Shown: in pieces, positions 21,186-32,079 of the stretch
Position numbering within the stretch: position 1 is the stretch's first letter
How the letters are laid out: each line of letters begins with the position of its first letter
Assembly: GCA_900491605.1 (NCBI GenBank)
Contig: UESW01004241.1
Span: forward strand, 963,184 to 1,027,183
DNA from: Calamus simplicifolius
Taxonomy: Eukaryota; Streptophyta; Magnoliopsida; Arecales; Arecaceae
DNA length: 64,000 nt
Direction: 5' to 3'
The notes under the pieces: generated by a model
The model's input: only the letters and a program-made list of their open reading frames with translations
Told to the model about the DNA's origin: nothing
Database searches by the model: none
Position numbers and translations under genes: made by a program

Positions 21186-21440
21186 TGAGAATTTGTAAGC
21201 CTTAGTCTTGCAAATTCTCAAATTGTCCTGGTGGACAGTTTGAGAATATTTTTGCGATATGTTAGTCTGCTATTAATCATCGTTGGGTGAGATTCGGTTT
21301 GTATTTGCTCATACGTTCTCCTAGTGTGGCTTATATACCACACATTTAGGAGAACATATGGGGAAATGCTGCCGAAATTTCAACGTAACCGATCGATGAT
21401 AATTAATAGCAGAATAACATATCACAAAAAATATTCTTGA
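21186..21440 (+). repeat. CACTA internal hairpins
   Basis: A perfect stem TGAGAATTTG/CAAATTCTCA (21186-21220) is followed by an imperfect inverted repeat with arms of about 90-100 bp (21242-21329 and 21338-21440) around the loop CTTATATA. It lies upstream of the TNPD frame, where similar hairpins occur in other plant CACTA elements. Confidence 0.7.
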
Positions 21441-21804
21441 ATGGGATAGGGCCTTACCTTTTAGACATGGAGTGAAGGTAGAATTAATTTAAGACACTTG
21501 AATGCTTGTGAAGTCTCATGATTAAACGACCGCCTTGCGGCCCGACCCGAACTCAAGCCCTCCATTAGCCATGAACCTGTGCCTCGGTCCTTGCTAGCAC
21601 GCCAAGGATCGTAGCCGTGGCTCGCCCTTGCATGGTAGGGACCTTAGTTGCCTAAAAAAAATTGGTTTAGTTATAAATGATTTAAATGGTTGTTATTAAC
21701 CTTAGTTGTGTAAAAAGAAATAATTTAGTTATATTTAATAATATATAGTTTTATTTTGTGGTTTCCTTTAATGGTTTACCAGACTTTGTATAAGTCGGTC
21801 AAAA

Positions 21805-24185
21805 ATGAGCGGGGCTCGCTCGTGGATGTATGCAAGGATAAAAGATGGCTTGCTTAATCCAGATTTTCTGAATGGATTGGAAGAATTTATCGCATTTGCA
21901 TGTAGCCAACCTGAATGGATGGATGGGCCTAGGATTAGGTGCCCATGCAACTTCCACAGGTGTCAGAATAAAGCCTACAGAGATGTGGAAACTGTTAAGG
22001 TGCATTTGTGTAAGAAGGGGTTTGTTCCTGATTACTATGTTTGGTACTGTCATGGTGAACCAGAGGATATTCCAGCAGTTGTTATAGGCCAACAAGAGTC
22101 AATTCCCGTAGATGAACCATTTGTGAATTTAAACACATATGAACAAATGGTGATGAATGCATCGGGTAATGAATTCAATCAGAATACATTTATGGAAGAA
22201 CCAAATCCAGATGCACAACAATTTTACGATATGTTGCGTGCTGCAAATCAAGAATTGTATCCTGGTTGTGAGGGTCATTCCCAGTTGTCTACAGCTGCTC
22301 GAATGTTGAATATTAAGGCAGAACATCGATTATCAGAAAAGGCGTTCAATTCTGTAGCTGGGTTAATCAAAGAAATTTTGCCAAATGATAATGTTGCGCA
22401 GACAGTTTTTACGCAACAAAGAAGTTGTTGCGTGGGCTTGGGCTCCCAGTTAATAAGATCGATTGTTGCTGAACAATTGTATGATATTTTGGGGTGAAGA
22501 CTCAGAGCTGAGATGGTGTAAGATTTGTGGGCAATCGAGGTACAAAAACACCGAAGGAGGAGCCGGTACAAGTAGGAGGAAAAGTGTGCCTTACAAGAAG
22601 NNNNNNNNNNNNNNNNNNNNNNNNNNNNNNNNNNNNNNNNNNNNNNNNNNNNNNNNNNNNNNNNNNNNNNNNNNNNNNNNNNNNNNNNNNNNNNNNNNNN
22701 NNNNNNNNNNNNNNNNNNNNNNNNNNNNNNNNNNNNNNNNNNNNNNNNNNNNNNNNNNNNNNNNNNNNNNNNNNNNNNNNNNNNNNNNNNNNNNNNNNNN
22801 NNNNNNNNNNNNNNNNNNNNNNNNNNNNNNNNNNNNNNNNNNNNNNNNNNNNNNNNNNNNNNNNNNNNNNNNNNNNNNNNNNNNNNNNNNNNNNNNNNNN
22901 NNNNNNNNNNNNNNNNNNNNNNNNNNNNNNNNNNNNNNNNNNNNNNNNNNNNNNNNNNNNNNNCATTACTTTGAGGGTCACGTCCACACGAGGAGCCAAA
23001 ATCTTGGTTGTAACGATGACGTATGTGTGGACGAAGGAGAACCTAATGACGGTAGAATATCAATTTTTAAAGGTATTGGCCGTTCATTTGGTGGGCAGAA
23101 GTCAAGAAATCTTAGCGATATGGAGTATAATGCAGCACATCATTACATCCTAATGAACTGTAGAGAAGTCGATCCATATATTGAGTAAGTGTATACTTCA
23201 ATGCTTAATTGGAAATTTTAATTTAAATTACAATATACCACAATATTTAATTACTAACATCAGTTTTAATCCTTTTCATCCCATAAGGATGTATTGTGAT
23301 AGACAACGACAGATGAATCCCGACATCAGTCAAGTTGCAATTGGGCAGAAGTTAGAAACGAGTTCGCTTACTGGTTTTATGAATTTGTGAGTAGTATCAC
23401 TCAATCAATTTCAATAATGGCTTTTTTTTTGAATTGGATGTGAATAGCTTATTAATTTATAGGTTAACGGTCCATGGTCCACAACCAATAATATTTTTAT
23501 TAAATGTCTATCACAATGGCCATTGAAGACCGTAACAACCTCTACTGGCTATTTTGTAAATGGGTACAAATTTCAGATTGAACGATTAGCAGCTTCAAGA
23601 GGCACGCAGAACTGGGGCGTGTGTGTTAAAGGAGAAAGTGTTGGAGCAAATATGAAGGATTATTACGGAAAGTTAGTAGAGGTGGTTGAAGTTGAATATC
23701 CCGGTTGGCCTATGAAACGAACCGTATTGTTTCGTTGCGATTGGTTCGATCCGACAGTTCCTGTGGGCAAAAGGGTTCATAACGACTACAATTTGGTTGA
23801 AGTGAACCATCGACGAAGATTGCAGAAATATGACCCATTCATCCTTGCATCCCAAGCTCAGCAAGTCTTTTACTACGGATATCCAAGTTTGCGCAATGAC
23901 AAGCGAGATTGGTGGGTCGTTTCTAAAATCGTCCCACGTTCAACAATCGTATTAGAGGAGAGTTCATCAAGTCAATCAGCCGAGTGCCCTGCATTTCAAG
24001 AGGATGAGATGGAAATGCATGCAATTGAGGACGACACAAGGGCTCCTGAAACATCACTTAGAGATCCAAATGGTGATGTCCAAGAAATTGCGGATGCAAA
24101 TGTTTGGTTTCCTTCTGATGATAATGAAACTGAATCGCAGTCGATACGGCATCGGATGTTGAACCAATATTTCACAAACAAATGA
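21805..24185 (+). pseudogene. CACTA TNPD-type transposase, gapped and broken
   Basis: The frame starts MSGARSWMYARIKDGLLNPD and has PEWMDGPRIRCPCNFHRCQN, the transposase-associated domain (PF13963, about residues 5-80). LNIKAEHRLSEKAFNSVAGL follows. A frameshift near 22420 moves the reading to NNCMIFWGEDSELRWCKICG, which runs into the assembly gap. After the gap come HYFEGHVHTRSQNL and NAAHHYILMNCREVDPYIE (the DUF4218 end), an intron-like stretch, then YKFQIERLAASRGTQNWGVC and WFDPTVPVGKRVHNDYNLVE (DUF4216), ending at 24185. The central TNP2 catalytic part is not seen. This gene would cut and move the element. Confidence 0.8.
22601..22963. other. Assembly gap of 363 N
   Basis: Unresolved bases interrupt the TNPD gene exactly where the TNP2 transposase core and the start of DUF4218 should be. 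Those regions normally need well over a kilobase, so the gap length may be nominal. Confidence 0.95.
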
Positions 24186-24300
24186 CACCGATTAAACATA
24201 GAGGTTTTTTAAATTCAACTTTTTTTTATAAGTGTTAAATTTTTACATAGTCAATCATTAATCGTAATTTAATTGTATGAATCTTTAGTATTTTCAGTAT

Positions 24301-25789
24301 GACGGGCAGAGGTAGATCTACCGACGACAGACGAGTGAGCAGGGACGTAGCCCTGCTGCATCAGATCACATGAGCTTTGGAGATGAGAGTTCGGATCTCT
24401 AGCATCGCACAGCCTTCGATCTCTCCAGCAGTATTACCATCCAGCCGATCGGCATATACCTTCGAGAGTTCATCCACCATCGCCGCACCGTACTTCGACA
24501 TGATGCTCATGGGCTGTAAGTATATACTAATTAAAAATATATGTTTATGTTTTTAAGTCAATTACTTATAAACATACATTTTTTTAATAGATTTATTGAG
24601 CAGCATCATGTATCCAGCCACATCAGCACCGTATTTCAGAGGCGTGCGATCCCAGTGGCTACGATTGGCGCCACGTATCTCCAGCCACGAGGGAGTTTTA
24701 TTTTTCTGAGTTTTAGGTAAACTTATTAAATACAATTTATCACTGATATAAAATTTCTTAATCTTAATAAATTCAGAAACTAACTGTTTATTTTAATGCA
24801 GAAAAAGTTTACGTGGGACCCTGCCAGCCATGATGCCATTAGGGCAGCATGGGAGGCTCTGACGGGACGCCGATACTCCGACATGCTTCATCGTTGGAGG
24901 TCATCGGGTCAGCGTCCTGCGCATGTGCCAAGGGTATTTGGCACGAGTGGCAGCAGGCCTGGCAGTCCGATGGCTGGCGCAGGAGGTCCGCATCAGCCAG
25001 CACGAACCGCCGATCTGAGAAGGGAGGTCCTGGCACGGGTCTCTCCCACCATACTTCGGGCTCCATTTCGATTCAGGAGCATAGATGGCGTATGGTAAGA
25101 AAATATAAATATTTTAATTACTATTTAGTTATTTACAAATATTTATATTAATATCAATTTTTTTATTGTTATAGTCTGAGCAGGAGGGCGGAGATCCTGG
25201 TGAGTTTCGTCTATTCAGGGCACACACATCAGGAGGGACGGTTCCTGGGTCGACACGCGATCACGGGAGGTTGCGGTAAGAAATTAGATTTATGTAGTAT
25301 ATGTTTAATTTCTAAAATTTTATTTCGAGAAATTTATTAACTCATTTATTGTTGATTTCATAATTTAAAGACACGAGTCGAGGAGCTTCGCTCCCAGGCA
25401 TCGCAGGTCGACTCTACTGATGGGGAGACGCCCGTCGAACTCTCAGCAGAGGAGAGTCGGCGTGTGTTTTTGGAGGCTGTTGGTGCCCAGCCGTGAGACC
25501 GTAGGGTCTATGGTCTAGGCACTAGAGCTTCTACATATTTTCCCCATCATGCCTCCAGCTCGCGAGTTTCTGGTGATATTCCTGCCGAGCGTTTAGACGA
25601 CATTCGGAGATCTATTGCAGAGGAGGTTTGGCAGGAGGTCGAGCAGGATTTTGAGGATATCGTATGCGAGGCCGGGATCAGGAGATTGCAGACATGCGAG
25701 ATCAGATGCATCATTTGCGGGATATGGTTAGCCGCTTGTCGCAGAGTCTCCAGCCTCCACAGCCTCCATGTGATCGCTCAGATTCTTGA
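24301..25789 (+). pseudogene. CACTA TNPA-type protein (Transposase_24-like), frameshifted, multi-exon
   Basis: The likely start is ATG 24300-24302 (MTGRGRSTDDRRVSRDV). Exon-like pieces separated by AT-rich introns follow: WDPASHDAIRAAWEAL and YSDMLHRWRSSGQRPAHV, a frame change to WHEWQQAWQSDGW and SASTNRRSEKGG, then DPGEFRLFRAHTSGGT, and finally MRDQMHHLRDMVSRLSQSLQ with the stop at 25787-25789. The order matches the second gene of plant CACTA elements (PF03004), which encodes a DNA-binding protein acting on the subterminal repeats. Internal stops (for example near 25435 and 25495) suggest it is inactive. Confidence 0.7.
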
Positions 25790-25979
25790 TGTATTTTTTT
25801 TCTTTTTATATGTTGTACATGAAAACTTCAAAATTTTAATATATTATTTATTTTTGTAAATTGAATGATTATTGTTTGGATCAATATGAGTGAAGAATAT
25901 TTCGATCAATATTTAAATGTAACAAATTGTATTAACCGTTTTAATATTTAAATTTTTATTTTTTTTAAAAAAATATTTA

Positions 25980-26622
25980 TTTAGCGACGCATTAGCGACT
26001 GCAATTGCATCGCTAATTTTTAAAATATTATTATTAAATATTGCGACACAATGAGCTGGCATCGCAATATTTTTAAAAAATTAATTAGCGACGCATTAGC
26101 GACTCAAATTGCATTGCTAATTTTTCATAATATTACTATTAAATATTGCGATGCAACAATCTGGTGTCGCAATATTTTTTAAAAAATTTAATTAGCGACG
26201 CATTAGCGACTAAAATTGCATCGCTAATATATCTAAAATATTATTAATAAATATTGCGACGTAGTGACCTGGCGTCGTAATATTTTAAAAAAAATTTATT
26301 AGCGACTAATATTGCGTCGCTATTATATTTAAAATATTATTATTAAATATTGTGACGCAGCTAAATGCGTCGCAATATTGCAACGCAATTGAATGCGTTG
26401 CAATATTTAATATTAATATTTAAAATATTAAAATTTAGTTTTAAATTTAGTGACATTTTGGTACGTCGCAATATTGCGACGCATCTCTGTGTCGCAGAGA
26501 GTCGCTGTTTTGTGACGCAATTGCGACAAATTATGGTTGCGATGATATTCTCAGCGACGCAGTCATTGCGTCGCAATAGCACGTTTAGCGACGCATTAGC
26601 GACGCATTTGGGCGTTGCAATA
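25980..26622 (+). repeat. 3' subterminal GCGACGCA array
   Basis: Repeated motifs ATTAGCGACGCATTAGCGAC and ATATTGCGACGC are separated by AT-rich spacers and run directly up to the 3' terminal inverted repeat at 26623-26639. Confidence 0.85.
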
Positions 26623-26639
26623 TTTTTTTTTTTGTAGTG
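26623..26639 (+). repeat. CACTA 3' terminal inverted repeat
   Basis: The sequence TTTTTTTTTTTGTAGTG ends at 26639. Its complement starts CACTACAAAAA, the usual CACTA terminus. The bases after it (TTA) may be part of a 3-bp target-site duplication, but the other side is not available for comparison. Confidence 0.75.
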
Positions 26640-26900
26640 TTAGTTGACCTAAATAGCTAAGCTAATTCAGCTCGACCTATCTAAAGAGTTTTGATTGATG
26701 ATCTAAAGAGATAAGGTTGATGGTCTTAAATCAGCTTACTTGAGAAGTTAAAACTGATAAGCTAAATTAATTGACCTAAATAGCTACGATTTATGAGTTT
26801 AATCAGTTGATTTAAAGAGTCATGATTGATGAGCTAAATCAGTCTATCCAAAGAGCTACGACTAATGACATAAATTAATTAATTTATAACTAATCTAATA
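26640..26900. repeat. Degenerate short tandem repeats, GACCTAAATAGCTA-type
   Basis: About five or six diverged units of roughly 45 bp with TTGACCTAAATAGCTA, ATTGATGAGCTAAATCAG and CTAAAGAG elements. They have no coding potential and no clear owner. They begin right after the CACTA terminus. Confidence 0.6.
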
Positions 26901-26924
26901 AAAAATTAGATTAGTAGTCACATT

Positions 26925-27330
26925 TTTAAAAAAAATTAAGTTGCCCATGTTTTAAAAATATATTTATATTTTTTAATATTTATCATCAAATTATTTAAAA
27001 ATATTTTTAAAAATAATAAAATATGAGAATCTAATTTTTTGTATTAATTTTTTTTCATGAGTGTTAATTTTTTTTTTAATTGAAGGGGCCGGGGGGTAGG
27101 GAAAACCCCCATAGCTGTTACTTTTTTTTAAAAAAATTAAGTTGCCCATGTTTTAAAAATATATTTATATTTTTTAATATTTATCATCAAATTATTTAAA
27201 AATATTTTTAAAAATAATAAAATATGATAGAATCTAATTTTTTTGTTAATTTTTTTTGTTAAATTTTTTATGAGTGTTAATTTTTTTTAATTGAAGGGGC
27301 CGGGGGTGGGGAAAACCCCCTAGCTGTTAC
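26925..27330. repeat. Tandem duplication of about 200 bp
   Basis: A block running from AAAATTAAGTTGCCCATG through an AT-rich stretch to GAAGGGGCCGGGGG and GGGGAAAACCCCC is present twice in a row (about 26925-27120 and 27125-27330) with small indels. Its last part resembles the G-run segment of the neighbouring GGCCACGG units. Confidence 0.75.
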
Positions 27331-27339
27331 TCTTTTTTT

Positions 27340-27840
27340 TTTGGTGGCCTGGCCACCGTGGCCAGGCCACGGCCGTGACCGTGGCCGGAGAAGACGAAGG
27401 GGGGTGGGCGGGTGGGGAAAGCCCCCCCTAGCTGTTAACTTTTTTATTTTTTTGGTGGCCTGGCCACTGTGGCCAGGCCACGGCAGCGGCTGTGGCCGGA
27501 GAAGACAGCCACGGCCGTAGCCGGAGAAGACGAACGGGAGGGAGGGGTGGGGAAACCCCCCCTAACTTTTTTTTTTTTTTCAGTGGCCTGGCCACAGTGG
27601 CCAGGCCACGGCTGGCCACAGTGGCCAGGCCACGGCTGAAGAAGACGGCCACGGTAGCGGCCGTGGCCGGAGATGACGGCCACAGCCGTGGCCGTGGCCG
27701 GAGAAGACGAAGGGGGGGTGGGGAAACCACCCCCCCAAACTGTAAATATATTTTTTTGGTGGCCTGGCCACCGTGGCCAGGCCACGGCAGCGGCCGTGGC
27801 CGGAGAAGACGGCCACGGCCGTGGCCGGAACCTATTTTTT
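27340..27840 (-). repeat. Right GGCCACGG array
   Basis: About four units with GGTGGCCTGGCCACCGTGGC, GGCCGTGGCCGGAGAAGACG and a G-run then GGGGAAACC. It is the reverse complement of the unit at 20000-20850. Confidence 0.85.
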
Positions 27841-27859
27841 TAAAAAAAAATTTGAGGAG

Positions 27860-28040
27860 GAGGGGGGGCTTACCTCGGTCGAGAGGGGACGCAGTCGGAG
27901 TGGGGGGAGCTTCCGCCGGGGGAGAGGACGGGGGGAGCCGGAGGAGCGGATGGACGGCGGCGGCTAGGATAAGAAGAGGAAAAAGAAGAGAAGCGGAGGG
28001 GGGGGAGGGCCGGCCCGACTAAGCATTATATAGTAGTGAT
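27860..28040 (-). promoter_or_regulatory. CACTA promoter, leader exon and splice donor (right arm)
   Basis: On the minus strand: TATATAATG (about 28030), GGGCCGGCCC, a CT-rich leader with CTCCGGCTCC, then CGACCGAG|GTAAGCCCCCC at about 27870. The match to 19790-19961 includes the splice donor and the approximate spacing to the TATA box, although the leader sequence between them has diverged. Confidence 0.6.
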
Positions 28041-28890
28041 TAGCGACGCAATATATGCGTCGCTAATCACTCGCTATTTTTTTTTAAATTTATTATGTAT
28101 TAGCGACGCAATAATACATCGCTAATCCATCGCTAATTTGGCCTTTTTGTTATTTTATGCAAAATTTAGCGACACAACTAATTGCGTCGCTAATGAGTCG
28201 CTAATTTGGTGCCAATGTCTGGCAGGAAAATTATTTTTATTTTCTAAGAAATTGCGTCGCTAATGCATCGCAATATTTTTTAAATAATTATAACTGAAAA
28301 AATTATATTTTTTGAAAATAATTACGACATATATATTGCATCACAATTTTTTTTAAAATTTTTAATTACATTTATTTTTCTAAAAAACATTGCGATGCAA
28401 TATATGCGTCGCAATATTAAAAATTATTTTCTCTAAGAAAATTATTTTTATTTTTTAGGAAATTACATCGCTAATACGTCGCAATATTTTTTAAATAATT
28501 ATAACTGATAAAATTTATATTTTCTAAAAATAATTGCGACGCATATATTGTGTCGCAATATTTTTTTTTAAAATTTTTAATTACATTTATTTTTCTAAAA
28601 AACATTGCGACGCAATACATGCGTCGCAATATTAAAAATTATTTTCTCTGGAAAAATTATTTTTATTTTCTAGGAAACTACATCGCTAATGCGTCGCAAT
28701 ATTTTTTTAATAATTATAACTGATAAAAATTATATTTTTTAAAAATAATTGCGACGCATATATTGCGTCGTAATTTTTTTTAAATTTTTTATTACATTTA
28801 TTTTTCTTAAAAACATTGCGACGCAATACATGCATCGCAATATTAAAAATTATTTTTTCTTGGAAAATTATTTTTATTTTCTAGGAAATT
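28040..28890 (-). repeat. Right GCGACGCA hairpin array
   Basis: After two AGCGACGCA segments near 28040-28200, blocks of roughly 185 bp repeat about three times with ATTGCGACGCATATATTGCG, ATTGCGACGCAATACATGCG and an ATTTTCTAGGAAATT spacer. Confidence 0.8.
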
Positions 28891-30091
28891 GCATCGACCG
28901 ATCTCGGACCGTGGCGATCGGCCCGATCGGCGACGATCCAACGGTTGCGATCGATCCAAGCCGTGATCCTAGACTGTTGCATCGACCGATCTCGGAGCGT
29001 GGCGATCGGTCCGATCGGCGACGATCTGACGGTTGCAATCGATCCAAGTCGTGATCCCGATCGGCCACGACCGATCTCGGACCGTGGCGATCGGTCCGAT
29101 CGGTGACGATCCGACGGTTGCGATCAATCCAAGCCGTGATCCTGATCGGCTACTACCGATCTCGAACCGTGGCGATCGGTCCGATCGGCAATGATCCGAT
29201 GATTGCTATCGATCCAAGCCGTGATCCCGATCGGCCCCGACCGATCTCGGACCGCGGCGATCCGTCCGATCGGCGATGATCCGACGGTTGCGATCGATCC
29301 AAGCCCTGATCCCGATCAGCCACGACTGATCTCGGACCGTGGCGATCGGTCCGATCGCCGACGATCGATGGTTGCGATCGATCCAAGCCATGATCTCGAT
29401 CGACCATGACCGATGTCGACCATGGCGATCGGTCCGATCGGCGATGATCCGACGGTTGCAATCGATCCAAGCCGTGATCCGATCAGCCACGACCGATCTC
29501 GGACCATGGCGATCGGTCCGATCGGTGACGATCCGACGGTTGCGATCGATCCAAGTCGTGATCCTGATCGGCTACTACCGATCTTGGACTGTGGCGATCG
29601 GTCCGATCGGTGATGATCTGATGATTGCGATCGATCCAAGCCGTGATCCCGATCGGCCACGACCGATCTCGGACCGCGGCGATCCGTCCGATCGGTGATG
29701 ATCCGACGGTTGCGATCGATCCAAGCCTTGATCCCGATCGGCCACGACGATCTCGGACCGTGGCGATCGGTCCAATCGCCGACGATCCGACGGTTGCGAT
29801 CGATCCAAGCCATGATCCCGATCGGCCACGACCGATCTTGAACCGTGGCGATCGGTCCGATCGGCGACGATGCGACGGTTGCGATCGATCCAAGCCGTGA
29901 TCCCGATCGGCCACTACCGATCTCAGACCGTGGCGATCTTTCCGATCGGCGATGATCCGACGATTGCAATCGATCCAAGCCCTGATCCCGATCGGCCACG
30001 ACCGATCTTGGACCGCGGCGATCGGTCCGAGATCACCGACGATCCGATGGTTGCGATCGATCCAAGCCCTGATCCCGATCGGCCACGACTG
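28890..30091 (-). repeat. Right GATCG-rich tandem array, about 85-bp unit
   Basis: About fourteen units with CGATCTCGGACCGTGGCGAT, CGGTCCGATCGGCGACGATC and GACGGTTGCGATCGATCCAA, then GCCGTGATCCCGATCGGCCA. The reverse complement of the second half equals the unit of the left array. Long ORFs in every frame here are by-products of the repeat. Confidence 0.9.
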
Positions 30092-30180
30092 TTGTGTCGG
30101 GCTTTATGCCTGGCTAGCCCAGGGCTTTAGGTGCCGACGGGTGTCGGGCTTTATGCCTGGCCATCCCAGGGCTTTAAGCA
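30092..30180 (-). repeat. Two units of the Tat 47-bp 3' array
   Basis: TGTCGGGCTTTATGCCTGGC, then CCAGGGCTTTAGGTGCCGAC, present twice. The same unit is amplified about forty-fold at 56071-58030. Confidence 0.85.
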
Positions 30181-30314
30181 AAAATAACTCAGAAGCTAAA
30201 ATTGAAATTTGTTAAAATAGAATGAGGGGCGAAAGCCCAAAAGAATACATGCACAGTATTTAATGTGAGAGGAGAAATGTGTTACTGATAATACCGACGA
30301 AGGTTGTCTGCTTT

Positions 30315-31582
30315 CTATGTCCTAGGAAGCGGCTTCCCATCAAGCTCTTCAATCTTGTAAGCTCCGTGACGAAGTGTCTCAGCGATCCGATAGGGTCCTT
30401 CCCAATTTGGGGCTAACTTGCCTCCTTCCGTCGGCTTCGAGACTTCAGCCCGTCGAAGGATCAGGTCCCTTGGCAGGAAAGTCCTGGGACGCACACGGGT
30501 GTTGTAATATTTGGCGGCCCGTTGCCGGTAGACCGCCATCCGAAGTTGCGCTCGGTCTCACATTTCCTCCACCAGGTCGAGGTTGGCTCGCAGCTGGCCT
30601 GGGTTGCCTTCCTCATTGTACGACTCTATCCGAGGGCTCGGTGAGCCAACCTCTACCGAGATGACGGCTTCGGATCCAAAGACTAGGCTGAATTGGGTCT
30701 CACCGGTAGGGGCTCGTGGCATTGTGTGGTAGGCCCACAGCACGTTGGGGAGCTCCTTCACCCATTGCCCCTTACAGTCATCTAGCCGAGTTCTCAACCC
30801 TTGTAGAATGATTTGATTAGTTACCTCGGCCGCCCCGTTGGTTTGAGGGTGCCCGACGGAAGTGAATTTCTGACGGATGCCCAGTTCGGAGCAGAATTCC
30901 GGAAGGGCATGTTGTCAAACTGCCGGCCATTATCGGTGACCAGGGTGTACGGCAGTCCGAACCGACATATAACGGACTTCCAAAAGAAGGATCTCACTTT
31001 GCTTTCTGTGATCTTAGCAAGGGCCTCGGCTTCAACCCACTTGGTGAAGTGATCAACGGCCACCGGGAGGAACTTTCACTGTCCGGAGGCCAAGGAAAAT
31101 GGTCCCAGGATATCCATACCCCACTGGGCAAAGGGCCAGGGTGCCACCAAGGGGGTTAACTGAGACGTCAGCTGTCGCTTGATATTAGCATGGCGCTGAC
31201 AGCTATCACATCTCTTAACAAGCTCGGCTGCGTCCTCCTTCATGGTCAATCAAAAGTACCCCTATCGTAGGGCCTTGTAAGCTAGGGCTCTGCCCCCCCA
31301 GGTGACTTCCACAGATGCCTTCATGGATCTCCTGCAAATGTAGTCTGATTCTGCTGGTCCCATGCACATGAGGACCGGGTATGGGAATGATATTCGATAA
31401 AGTTTCCCATCCATCATCAAGAACCTCGAGGCCCTCCGCCTGAGTAGCTTGTCCTCAGCGAGGTTCTCTAGGAGAGTGCCGTCGGTCAAATATCGGACGT
31501 AGGCATCCATCCAGGAGGGCTCTTGCTCCACCGGTAACGCTTCATCCGCAACTTCAATGCTTGGGGCCTGGAGGTGCTCCAC
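30315..31582 (-). pseudogene. Tat integrase, broken
   Basis: Parts in order on the minus strand: linker (EPSWMDAYVRYLTDGTL), zinc-binding pieces with CDSCQRHANI, core pieces VDHFTKWVEAEALAKI and TLVTDNGRQFDN carrying two catalytic Asp, then KELPNVLWAYHTMPRAPTGE, LRANLDLVEEM, and C-terminal YYNTRVRPRTFLPRDLILRR and LAPNWEGPYRIAETLRHGAY. The frame breaks at about 31250, 31080, 30820 and 30550. This enzyme would insert the element's cDNA into chromosomes. The 47-bp array follows directly. Confidence 0.9.
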
Positions 31583-31654
31583 ATATGTTCTTCTCAGCGT
31601 CCCGTCAGCCGAAGTGGCTAAACGAGATAATGCGTCGGCCTTGGCATTCTCCGC

Positions 31655-32068
31655 TTAGGGAATGTAGCTGACACGGAAGTAAGAGAACCGAGAGGCTTGG
31701 GATTGCACCTTGCTCAGATAACGGGACATGGTTGGGTCCCTAGCTTCGTACTCCCTAGTGATCTGCCCAGAAATAAGCTGAGAGTTCGTGAAGGCCCTCA
31801 AATGCCCTGCACCTAACTCCTCAGCCAACCTCATTCCTGCTAACAGGGCTTCATACTCCGCTTGGTTGTTAGTTGCCGGGAACTGGAATCTAAGAGCATA
31901 CTCCATTGCATCCCCTTCAGGGCTCGCAAGAATGAGTCCGGCTTTGCTTCCTTGAGAATTTGCTGCTCCATCCACATGCAAAATCCAGTCCTCTTTTTCT
32001 ACCTCCTCGGTCGAGGGACACACTCCTCCGGGCGTATCTCCTCCACACCCTTCTCGGTCTAGGAACAC
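31655..32068 (-). pseudogene. Second RNase H of the Tat element, with a lost catalytic Asp
   Basis: A 137-codon stretch has WILHVDGAANSQGSKAGLIL, RFQFPATNNQAEYEALLAGM and LRAFTNSQLISGQITREYEA. The first two acidic sites (HVDGA and QAEYE) are kept, but the third is Asn (FTNSQ) where the copy at 11333 has Asp (FTDSQ). The domain is therefore probably inactive even where its frame is open. Confidence 0.85.
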
Positions 32069-32079
32069 TCAACCAAGAA

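Larger units (their letters stand above)
17849..26639 (+). mobile_element. CACTA (En/Spm) DNA transposon, plus strand, 5' terminus not found
   Basis: Components in order: a GATCG-rich array, a GCGACGCA-hairpin array, TATA box plus GC-rich leader with splice donor, a GGCCACGG array in the apparent first intron, a long hairpin, a TNPD-type ORF (with an assembly gap), a TNPA-type ORF, a second GCGACGCA array and the 3' terminus TTTTTTTTGTAGTG at 26639. The terminus is the complement of CACTACAAAAAAAA. No matching CACTA start lies near 17849, so the 5' end is lost or lies elsewhere. The ORFs are frameshifted. Confidence 0.75.
27340..30091 (-). mobile_element. Second CACTA 5' region, minus strand, truncated
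   Basis: Read on the minus strand from 30091 the order is GATCG-rich array, GCGACGCA array, TATA box and GC-rich leader with GAG|GTAAGCCCC, then GGCCACGG array. This is the same order as the left arm at 17849-20850. No transposase frame follows. The region stands tail-to-tail with the plus-strand element. The right edge at 30091 meets a Tat 47-bp repeat. Confidence 0.7.

Noticed and set aside
28890..30091. Long overlapping ORFs on both strands (up to 227 codons) in the GATCG-rich array
   Set aside because: The peptides are periodic translations of the 85-bp unit in several frames, with no domain and equal openness on both strands.
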